Assembly (NCBI GenBank): GCA_030833925.1
Contig: JAURGE010000025.1
Coordinates: 1 to 38,216, forward strand
Source of the DNA: Alphaproteobacteria bacterium
GTDB taxonomy: Bacteria > Pseudomonadota > Alphaproteobacteria > Bin95
Reading direction: 5' to 3'
Length of the DNA stretch: 38,216 bases
Position 1 is the stretch's first letter. Every line of letters begins with the position of its first letter. Below, piece after piece: positions 25,608 to 32,887 of the stretch. The translations under genes were made by a program, and so were the position numbers. The notes below the pieces were generated by a model. It saw only the letters and a program-made list of their open reading frames with translations, was not told where the DNA came from and did not search any database.

Positions 25608-26864
25608 ATGAGATATGCTTGCACGGTCGTGATGGTCCGTCCATCCTTCACCTACACCCTCCTTATTTTCTTGGTTCTTATGCCTCTTATTCATGTTTTT
25701 GCTTCGGTTCTTATTGCGGTCACAATGCAGGCACTGCCGACGTTTGCAAACCTAGGGCCAACTACACTGGCCTCTGAAATCATTCCAGCTCTTCAGTTAC
25801 CCGAAATTGCCACCAATGCTTACGTAACTAGTCTGTATGCTGTCGCAACAATTGCCTCATTCGGCGCAGCTGCATTCGTTCTTAAAAATGGACCCATTCT
25901 AGCCGGGCAATGGGCACTAGGTTTTTATTTTGTTGGCGGTTTTATTATTGCTGCTTTTCCTCACCCGCTTAGTTTCTGCACAGCGGCGTTGCTGTATGGC
26001 GTTGCGTACACAATGCCTATCCCACTTGGTGCTCATATTTTAGTCCACCACACACCCCCGCATATGCGGAACACACTCTTCGGAATAAGACAAATGGGAG
26101 TTCCAATTGGCGGGCTTGCAGCGGGGTTGTGTTTCCCGTTGATGTCTGAGGCTGGGAACTGGCGTTTGGCGATCTTTATCGCAGCGCTGACATGCTTGTG
26201 CTTCGCCTTGTTAATGCAGCCAATTAGACGGCGTTTTGATACTGAACGAAACCCAAACACACGACTTTTCTCAATTAAAGGCCACAATCCTATATCTGTT
26301 ATCCGATCGGCACCCCAAATGCGGCGCCTTTGTTTTGCCGGGATGTTGTTTGCAGGTGCAGAAGTAACAGCGGTTACGAATATCGTTTTTTTCTTATCGC
26401 ATGATGTAGGCTGGTCGCTAACATCAGCAGGCATGGCATTGAGCGTGCTCAGTGTTGGTGGCGCTTTGGGTCGCCTCTTTTGGGGAATACTCGCAGATCG
26501 TATTTCGAACAATACCGTTATGCTGGGTTGTCTTGGAATTGCTATTTTTGTGACAATGGCAGCTCTCGCTATTTGGAGCCATGACGCCCAGTTTTTAGTG
26601 TTTGTAGCTGCATTCAGCGTCGGCGTTACCGCAGGAGGATGGACGGGTGTTGGCATAGCAGAGGGAGCGCGGCTCGCTGGAAGGGCAGGTCCCGTAGCTG
26701 GCACGGCAGCGTTAACTCAATTCATGTTTCTAGGTGTTGTTCTGTTGCCATTGATGTCTGGAGTAGCGCTAGCGCTTGGTGCAACTTATCCCTATGTTTT
26801 TGCATCGGTCGGAGCTCTTAGTGGGCTTGGCGGCCTAACCCTACTTTTAGCGCCGCCAAGATAA
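25608..26864 (+). CDS. MFS transporter, first of a tandem pair
   Basis: This is a 12-helix major facilitator of 418 aa, with hydrophobic segments throughout. The conserved loop after helix 4 reads FGIRQMGVPIGGLAAG, and the interdomain loop carries the basic IRRRFDTERNP. The same landmarks occur at matching places in the next gene, so the two are paralogues. The family is the CynX/NarK-like group of organic-anion or drug-type carriers, without a defined substrate. The start is uncertain: ATG 25608 lacks a ribosome-binding site, and ATG 25632 is in frame eight codons later. The gene is 15 bases before the second transporter. Confidence 0.87.
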   Translation: MRYACTVVMVRPSFTYTLLIFLVLMPLIHVFASVLIAVTMQALPTFANLGPTTLASEIIPALQLPEIATNAYVTSLYAVATIASFGAAAFVLKNGPILAGQWALGFYFVGGFIIAAFPHPLSFCTAALLYGVAYTMPIPLGAHILVHHTPPHMRNTLFGIRQMGVPIGGLAAGLCFPLMSEAGNWRLAIFIAALTCLCFALLMQPIRRRFDTERNPNTRLFSIKGHNPISVIRSAPQMRRLCFAGMLFAGAEVTAVTNIVFFLSHDVGWSLTSAGMALSVLSVGGALGRLFWGILADRISNNTVMLGCLGIAIFVTMAALAIWSHDAQFLVFVAAFSVGVTAGGWTGVGIAEGARLAGRAGPVAGTAALTQFMFLGVVLLPLMSGVALALGATYPYVFASVGALSGLGGLTLLLAPPR

Positions 26865-26879
26865 ACATGAACTGAGTAA

Positions 26880-28073
26880 ATGCAGAGCATCCCCTGGACA
26901 CCCCTCCTGCTAACAATGCTGACCCAAGCGGCAGCAACAATGGCGGCTTATACACTCTCTACTGCTTCTCCTTATATCGCTCCTGCGTTGGGAGTTGAGA
27001 ATGAGGATGTCGCCCAGCTAGTTGCGATCGTTTACTTAATGGGTGCCGTCTCAGCAATGATCGTACCCCCATTTATCTACCGGTACGGCGGCATGCTGAT
27101 TTCAGTAGCAATCTGTTTGGCAACCGCAGCGATGCTATCCATAGCCTCTTTTTCCACGTCTATAGGCATGCTAGCGCTTGGGGCTCTGAGCTTGGGCTTT
27201 CTCTATGGCTCAACTGCACCTTCTAGCAGTCATGTTTTAGCTCCTTTAACACCAGCCAATCGCAGAAACTTAGTTTTCTCAATCAGACAAATCGGGGTCC
27301 CTTTGGGGGGAATTCTTGGCGGACTATTGGTGCCACCTCTAATCTTATTTGGCGGTTGGCGGCTCGCATTTCAGGCTCAGCTAATCTTCGCCCTAGGTTT
27401 GATCTTTGTGCTTTGTGTTGTCCGCCCTCACTACGATCGAAATCGTGATCGAACCCGGAAGGTTTTTAGCTTACGAGGCCCCTTAAGACTTATTGGACTA
27501 TTGCGCGAATTGCCGGAAATGAGACCTCTGTCCATTGCAGCTTTTATCTACTCTGGCACCCAGCTTTGTTTTGGCGCCTTCATTGTTACTCAGCTCGTTC
27601 GCGTCTTTGGGCAGGAAGGATATCATTTTGCTAGTGCTGTGGCCCTAGTCACATTTCAATTATCAGGGATAACAACAAGAATAGTGCTAGGTATAATTGC
27701 CGACACATTAATCTCAGCCCGTTGGCTACTGGTTGCTCAAGGTGCATTGATGACTGTCGCTGCTATTGTTGCCGCCGGCTATGGATCTAATTGGCCATAC
27801 TGGCTCATTATCATGAACTGCGCCCTCGCTGGGGCGACCGCCAGTGGATACACAGGCCTTGCCTTCGCAGAGTTTGCTAGGATGGGTGGGGGACAGCGAA
27901 TTGCAGAAGCGACTGGCCTAGGAGCAGCCTTGATGTTCTTTGGGGTTGCAGCAATGACCCCACTTTTTCGCCTGGGCATAGATATCTTCGATGGTTATAC
28001 GGTTCCCTATCTTTCGGTTGCTGTACTGACAGGGGCTAGTGCAATCCTTCTTGCATTTGGAAGGCGCAAATGA
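26880..28073 (+). CDS. MFS transporter, second of a tandem pair
   Basis: This is a 397-aa major facilitator paralogous to its upstream neighbour. It shares the loop FSIRQIGVPLGGILGG and the basic interdomain segment with RPHYDRNRDRTRK. Twelve hydrophobic stretches are visible. The hydrolase gene start overlaps its stop as ATGA, so the transporter and the hydrolase are translationally coupled. Their sharing of a transcript suggests uptake of an ester-, amide- or lactone-containing compound that the hydrolase then opens. The ligand itself is not predictable. Confidence 0.87.
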   Translation: MQSIPWTPLLLTMLTQAAATMAAYTLSTASPYIAPALGVENEDVAQLVAIVYLMGAVSAMIVPPFIYRYGGMLISVAICLATAAMLSIASFSTSIGMLALGALSLGFLYGSTAPSSSHVLAPLTPANRRNLVFSIRQIGVPLGGILGGLLVPPLILFGGWRLAFQAQLIFALGLIFVLCVVRPHYDRNRDRTRKVFSLRGPLRLIGLLRELPEMRPLSIAAFIYSGTQLCFGAFIVTQLVRVFGQEGYHFASAVALVTFQLSGITTRIVLGIIADTLISARWLLVAQGALMTVAAIVAAGYGSNWPYWLIIMNCALAGATASGYTGLAFAEFARMGGGQRIAEATGLGAALMFFGVAAMTPLFRLGIDIFDGYTVPYLSVAVLTGASAILLAFGRRK

Positions 28074-28918
28074 GTTACGCTCAGATCTCCCCACAGTCCT
28101 TAATCGACAACGACCATATGGTTGGTTCACTGTTTGTTAAGGAGTGCAGGCCTTTAAACCTGACACAACTTACAACGCCAATCCTAATGGTCCATGGATC
28201 CAATCACGGCTGGTGGGCATGGCGTGTTTGGCAACCATTCTTCGCCACTGCTGGCTGGCCTACGTATGCATTATCCCTGCGCGGTCATTATGGTTCTGAA
28301 CCTGTCCAAGAGCGCGATTTTCTAAATCTTACAATGTCTGACTATGTTGAAGACGTTGCATCCATTTCCCGCTGGCTTGGCAGAGCCCCAATCCTCATGG
28401 GCCATAGCCTGGGAGGAATAGTCGTCCAAAAAGCGGCAGAGACAATAAATTCAGCAGCCATTGCGCTGATAGCCTCTATTGGTCCTTCAGCCATTGGGAA
28501 ACAAAGACCAGGTCCGCCGCCACCCATGGACAAATTTGTTTTTCCCGATAAGGCCGAAGCTTTAAATCGCTGGATGCACGACCCTTGGCCAGAGGATCGC
28601 TTTAATGAATTTTATAAGTGTTTAACACCTGAATCGCCGGGTGTTTTGGCAACTTCTGGTACAGGGTTAACTGACGTGAACCCGAACCTGATCAAATGTC
28701 CAATCCTCTGTGTCGGTGGTAGAGAAGATAAAAGCTATGTACCCAAAGCTGAAAAGCTAGCACAAATTTATGGCGCTGATTGGTTTGAGCAGCCAGATGC
28801 CGGACACGACATGATGTTAGAGTCAGCAGCCATTGATGTCGCCCAGCGCATTAACCACTGGCTAATTGATAAACTTGGGCTTGACAGATCGCCTCGGGTG
28901 AACACGGCCCGATCTTAG
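28070..28918 (+). CDS. Alpha/beta hydrolase
   Basis: This is a 282-aa alpha/beta-hydrolase. The oxyanion region reads VHGSNHGWWAW, and the nucleophile S113 sits in GHSLGG. The acid is probably the Asp in GGREDKSYVP, and the catalytic His is in DAGHDMMLE. The cap region and lack of a signal peptide suggest a cytoplasmic esterase, lactonase or C-C hydrolase. The start overlaps the upstream transporter stop (ATGA). A hairpin-like sequence about 60 bases past the stop may end this transcript. Confidence 0.88.
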   Translation: MSYAQISPQSLIDNDHMVGSLFVKECRPLNLTQLTTPILMVHGSNHGWWAWRVWQPFFATAGWPTYALSLRGHYGSEPVQERDFLNLTMSDYVEDVASISRWLGRAPILMGHSLGGIVVQKAAETINSAAIALIASIGPSAIGKQRPGPPPPMDKFVFPDKAEALNRWMHDPWPEDRFNEFYKCLTPESPGVLATSGTGLTDVNPNLIKCPILCVGGREDKSYVPKAEKLAQIYGADWFEQPDAGHDMMLESAAIDVAQRINHWLIDKLGLDRSPRVNTARS

Positions 28919-28977
28919 CACTAGCTCTTCTCTTTCAGTGCTGCTCTCAATTAGAAGTAGTGAAAAATACCCTGGTA

Positions 28978-29002
28978 TAGTTAGGGACCTTAGCTAATTT
29001 TT
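28978..29002 (+). terminator. Possible weak terminator after the hydrolase gene
   Basis: The sequence TAGTTAGG (28978-28985), a 3-base loop, CTTAGCTA (28989-28996) and then ATTTTT form an 8-bp stem with two G-U pairs and a five-T run. It is AU-rich and so weak, but it is well placed between the hydrolase gene and the enoyl-CoA hydratase-like gene. Confidence 0.4.
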
Positions 29003-29028
29003 GATCAACGAGGGGGCACCTACACTTG

Positions 29029-29817
29029 ATGATCTCAAACCCAGACTGGAGTTATGTCAGCATCACGAGTGATAATAATGTTGCCATTGTTAAATATGAC
29101 CGTGGCGACGGCATTAACGCACTGTCTTTAAAAGGAATGAGTGAACTTACAGACGCAGCTGTCCTTATAAAGTCTGATCTAAGTATTAGAGCCGTTGCTT
29201 TAATTGGCACTAATAAGGCGTTTTCTGCTGGTCGTGATCTCAAAGATCCAGAATTAGATGGCCGTCAAAAAACATCACTACTGCATAGGCGACATATCGC
29301 CGGCGCGGGAGCACGTTTATGCAAGGCATGGAGCGAGCTGGAACAATTCACTGCATGCGGAATTGAGGGATTTGCAATTGGAGGCGGATTGGCACTGGCA
29401 GTGTCGGTCGACTATCGGGTAGCCGGCTATTCCGTTCATTTTCGCGCACCCGAAGCCGCCCTTGGCCTCTCAATGAGTTGGGGTTCCATACCGAGGCTGG
29501 TAAATCTCATAGGACCAGCAAGAACTAAGCAAATTCTAATCCATGCTAATCAGCGATTTTCTGCAGAAGAGGCAAAATCATGGGGACTTGTTCAAGAGGT
29601 CGTTGATGATGGAAACGCTGCCAATGCTGCAATATCAGCCGCCAAAAAAGCTTCTGAAATTCCGTCCGTCCCGGCAAGAATGATCAAGCTTGCGGTAGAT
29701 TCCTACGCCAGCGCATTGGCAGACGCCATCATGCACATGGACACAGACCAGGTTCTTCTGGCAGAAAATGACCAAGAGCATCTAGAAGCAGTCGATACTT
29801 TTCTGGCAAAAGAATAA
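29029..29817 (+). CDS. Enoyl-CoA hydratase/isomerase (crotonase) family protein
   Basis: This crotonase-fold protein of 262 aa acts on acyl-CoA esters. The oxyanion block IEGFAIGGGLALAVSVDYRVA is present, and the Glu in APEAALGLSMSWG matches the second catalytic Glu (E164 of rat hydratase). The first catalytic Glu (E144, in GGGCEL) is replaced by Ala in GGGLAL. A one-glutamate arrangement is known in isomerases, hydrolases and decarboxylases of the superfamily, so simple hydratase activity should not be assumed. ATG 29029 is chosen over TTG 29026 because it follows GAGGGGG at a suitable distance. Confidence 0.85.
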   Translation: MISNPDWSYVSITSDNNVAIVKYDRGDGINALSLKGMSELTDAAVLIKSDLSIRAVALIGTNKAFSAGRDLKDPELDGRQKTSLLHRRHIAGAGARLCKAWSELEQFTACGIEGFAIGGGLALAVSVDYRVAGYSVHFRAPEAALGLSMSWGSIPRLVNLIGPARTKQILIHANQRFSAEEAKSWGLVQEVVDDGNAANAAISAAKKASEIPSVPARMIKLAVDSYASALADAIMHMDTDQVLLAENDQEHLEAVDTFLAKE

Positions 29818-29879
29818 CTAATGAATGGGCGCTTCTGATTCTAAAGCGCTCAGGTAATCAAACTAGGAGTTAATATTTC

Positions 29880-30428
29880 ATGCCCTTTCGCTTCAGCTAC
29901 ATTGCAGCCGTTTTTGCTGCTGCAGGTGTGTCAGGCGGTTCTGCCGCTGCTCAAGACCTAGAAAACACAATTTACCTTGATGTCGATGGGGGCCGTGTCA
30001 CCATTGAAATGCGCCCAGATGTTGCGCCAATGCATGTGGCTCGGATTAAAGAATTAACACGACAAGGCTTCTATGATGGCCTCACATTTCATCGTGTTAT
30101 CGATGGTTTTATGGCACAAACCGGCGACCCAAGGGGTGATGGCACTGGCGGTTCAGGCCAAAATATAACGGCTGAATTTAACCAGATGCCTTTTGAGCGA
30201 GGCGTCGTTGGTATGGCTCGTTCGCAAAACCCAAACAGCGGCGACAGTCAATTTTTCATCATGTTTGAGGCAGCGCCTCACCTCAACGGCCAGTATACCG
30301 CGTGGGGTAAGGTCATCGACGGAATGGAACACGTTGATGGTATTAAGAAAGGGCATGCTGCAATGAATGGTTCGGTGCAGAACCCAGATAAAATTTTAAA
30401 AATGCAAGTCGCGGCTGACGCCAAATAG
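29880..30428 (+). CDS. Periplasmic cyclophilin-type peptidyl-prolyl isomerase
   Basis: This is a 182-aa cyclophilin that speeds cis-trans isomerisation of Xaa-Pro bonds in exported proteins. Residues 1-24 form a Sec signal peptide (hydrophobic core IAAVFAAAGVSGGSAAA, cleavage after AAA). The active-site block FHRVIDGFMAQTGDP carries the catalytic Arg and the Phe/Met/Gln set, and the second part reads DSQFFIMFEAAPHLNGQYTAWG. Compact length is normal for bacterial PpiA-type proteins. An AGGAGT site lies 9 bases before ATG. Its stop is one base from the convergent hydratase gene. Confidence 0.95.
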   Translation: MPFRFSYIAAVFAAAGVSGGSAAAQDLENTIYLDVDGGRVTIEMRPDVAPMHVARIKELTRQGFYDGLTFHRVIDGFMAQTGDPRGDGTGGSGQNITAEFNQMPFERGVVGMARSQNPNSGDSQFFIMFEAAPHLNGQYTAWGKVIDGMEHVDGIKKGHAAMNGSVQNPDKILKMQVAADAK

Positions 30429-30429
30429 G

Positions 30430-31224
30430 CTATTTATCGACCGCAACTTCGACCGCGCCCAATTCTCCAATAGAATAACGGGCGCGGTCGCCAGCCGCAG
30501 CAAAACGAGTCTTTAACGTTGATCCCGTAATCACCACCTGCCCTTTTTTAGCGGCAACCTTTCTTTGGCTTAAATTATTAAGAACAGCGGCTAAAGCATT
30601 GAATGGATTTCCCATTGCTTCCCCGGTGGTCGCTCTCTCTTCTGCGCCATTATAAGTTAGATGCACCGGATAATTATCCCAGTTTATGCTTTCCCAACCT
30701 AGCAATTTGGGACCTAAAACCACACCAGCGTTCCAAGTATTGTCGGCAACTAATGATTGAGCTTCAAATCCAGCGTAGTCGGCAGCTCTGTCTTCTATTA
30801 ATTCAAATGCGGGAGCCACCTCAGAAGTCACTGCCATAGCGGAAGTGGCGTTAAATGGTGCTCGTGAGGGGTCTATGTCTTCTGCAAGAATTACGGCAAG
30901 TTCAAATTCAAGTCCAAGTCGGACATAGTCGGTTAATTTTACACTTAGCGGGCCCTGGTGAATGTTTTTTTGTAAAACTGCACCAACGCAGGGCTGATTA
31001 ATTCCACATAATTCCTGCATCGCTGGCGAAGTAATCGCAATCTTCCAGCCACCAATTACTCCTATACCCTCTTCCTCCCAAATTTCATGGAGACGGGTCT
31101 GCGCTGCATATGCTTCATCCAGTGAGGCTGGTGCGAGATTATCTTTTAGCCACGCGAACTGGGCGCGCCGCTGATTTTCTTCAAATAAATGGCGTGCAAT
31201 TAATTCAATTCGATCTTTATTCAT
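30430..31224 (-). CDS. 2-Keto-4-pentenoate hydratase-like protein (FAH superfamily)
   Basis: This is a 264-aa member of the fumarylacetoacetate-hydrolase superfamily, MhpD-type branch, which hydrates 2-oxo-4-enoates or handles related keto acids with a divalent metal. The family block GGWKIAITSPAMQ, the metal-binding acidic segment LGLEFELAVIL, the conserved STLKTRFAAAGD near the end, and EDRAADYAGF are visible. The start is supported by GGAG 7 bases upstream. It overlaps the preceding hydantoinase B gene by 8 bases, so it is the last gene of a three-gene operon. The pairing implies that the ring-opened or carboxylated product of the A/B enzyme is a keto or enol acid. Confidence 0.85.
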   Translation of the reverse strand: MNKDRIELIARHLFEENQRRAQFAWLKDNLAPASLDEAYAAQTRLHEIWEEEGIGVIGGWKIAITSPAMQELCGINQPCVGAVLQKNIHQGPLSVKLTDYVRLGLEFELAVILAEDIDPSRAPFNATSAMAVTSEVAPAFELIEDRAADYAGFEAQSLVADNTWNAGVVLGPKLLGWESINWDNYPVHLTYNGAEERATTGEAMGNPFNALAAVLNNLSQRKVAAKKGQVVITGSTLKTRFAAAGDRARYSIGELGAVEVAVDK

Positions 31225-32887
31225 TTTCTACTCCATAATCACGAGCTGCCGCCTCAGCGGATACATAACCGTCCGCAATATCTCGGATAATAGCTTTGCG
31301 ATCTCTTTCAAAGGCAGGACCATATCCACCAGCACCGGCCAGTCGAAAACTCACAATATCGCCCTTACGAAGCGTTGTTACATCTTTTGAGCCAAGAGCT
31401 TCCGCCTTCCCATCAGGATTTAATAATGTTTCTGCCCGTGCGCCGGGCCTTCCGCCAAAAATTCCATACGGCTGAGAAATATGACGATCACCCAAACCAG
31501 TCATCACGGCTTCTGGCGCAAGAAGCTCTATATCCTTTCTCAGACCTAGACCGCCTCGATACTTTCCTGCACCACCTGTATCTTGCATTAATTCAAGACG
31601 ATGTATCCGCACTGGATTGTAGGTTTCATGAACTTCTACCGGGATGTTGCGACAGTTCATGACTGGCGCTAGAGCTTCGGCTCCGTCTTTATCAGCTCGG
31701 CCACCATAACCACCAAACATTAAATCATACATCACAAAAGGCTTACCAGTTTCAGGATCTAAGCCACCAATATTTGGATTACTCCAGTGGCTAAAGGCCC
31801 CCATAGCTCTATGGGGCATTGCCTTCGCAAGGGCACCATTTATTGCATCAAAAATTCGGATTTGAAGCGCTGCACGTCCACCACTGGGAGCTGGAAATGT
31901 TGGGTTAAAAAAACTCCCCGGTCGGGCTTTGGCCTTAATCGGGCGCATACCGCCATCGTTCTGCGGCAACAGGGCATCACAGTAAACCTTCACCGCAAAA
32001 AACGTGTAAGCCCGCGTGTAATTTATATAGCTATTAAGAGCAGCGGGGACCTGATCGCTTGACCGCGAAAAATCGACTTCAATATCGTCGCCTTTAATCG
32101 TTACATCCACAGCCACCTTAATGGGCGGTGTACCTGGTCCGTAATCATCCATTTGGTCATCAAAGCTATAAATACCATCAGGCATTTTGCTTATTAGCTC
32201 ACGCATCCTTATTTCAGAGCGTTCTAATATTGCGTCATAGGCTGCCTCGGTGACATCGCGTCCATACTGCACATTAAGGCTTTCAAGCCTAACAACTCCG
32301 GCTCGATTTGCATTTGCCTGAGCTCTAAGATCGCCTTGAACTTTTTCAGGGGCACGAACATTCCCAAGTATAAGCCTTAGGATATCAGTATCGAATTTTC
32401 CCTCACGTATAAGACGAATAGGGAGAATGCGGACGCCTTCTTGAAAGGCTTCAGTCACCCCATGGACCTTTTGCGATCCAGGGGCAGCTCCGCCAACATC
32501 GATGTGGTGCGCCGTAGTACACACAAAACCAATGATTTTTCCATCTAGAAACGCTGGGCTGACGAGAAAACAATCGGGGAAATGCCCTGAACCAAGAAAG
32601 CTATCGTTTAGCAGTACAGCGTCACCAGGCTTTAAATCCTCGATAGGAAAATATTCTAATACTGTCCTAACAACATACGGCATGGAGCCTAAATGCCCCG
32701 GGGTGAAATTTCCTTGGGCAATCAAACGCGCATCTCTATCAAACACACCAGTAGAAAAATCTTCACCTTCACGAACAGCCTCAGAAAATGCCGTTCTTCT
32801 CAAGGTAGAACCCATCTCCTCAGCAATCGCTAATAAACCATTCCAGACAACTGTTAATGTGATTGGGTCAACATTAGTTTGGCTCAT
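31217..32887 (-). CDS. Hydantoinase B / oxoprolinase family protein
   Basis: This is the beta subunit of an ATP-dependent amidohydrolase or carboxylase (HyuB; the same fold is found in acetone and acetophenone carboxylases). It has 556 aa. Visible are DPITLTVVWNGLLAIAEEMG at the start, the DFSTGVFDRDARLIAQGN block, and the C-terminal TGLGDRHISQPYGIFGGRPG, all characteristic. Its ATG overlaps the stop of the alpha-subunit gene by 4 bases. Family members catalyse hydrolysis of hydantoins and 5-oxoproline, or ATP-dependent carboxylation of ketones and aromatic ketones. Sequence cannot tell which. Confidence 0.9.
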   Translation of the reverse strand: MSQTNVDPITLTVVWNGLLAIAEEMGSTLRRTAFSEAVREGEDFSTGVFDRDARLIAQGNFTPGHLGSMPYVVRTVLEYFPIEDLKPGDAVLLNDSFLGSGHFPDCFLVSPAFLDGKIIGFVCTTAHHIDVGGAAPGSQKVHGVTEAFQEGVRILPIRLIREGKFDTDILRLILGNVRAPEKVQGDLRAQANANRAGVVRLESLNVQYGRDVTEAAYDAILERSEIRMRELISKMPDGIYSFDDQMDDYGPGTPPIKVAVDVTIKGDDIEVDFSRSSDQVPAALNSYINYTRAYTFFAVKVYCDALLPQNDGGMRPIKAKARPGSFFNPTFPAPSGGRAALQIRIFDAINGALAKAMPHRAMGAFSHWSNPNIGGLDPETGKPFVMYDLMFGGYGGRADKDGAEALAPVMNCRNIPVEVHETYNPVRIHRLELMQDTGGAGKYRGGLGLRKDIELLAPEAVMTGLGDRHISQPYGIFGGRPGARAETLLNPDGKAEALGSKDVTTLRKGDIVSFRLAGAGGYGPAFERDRKAIIRDIADGYVSAEAAARDYGVENE

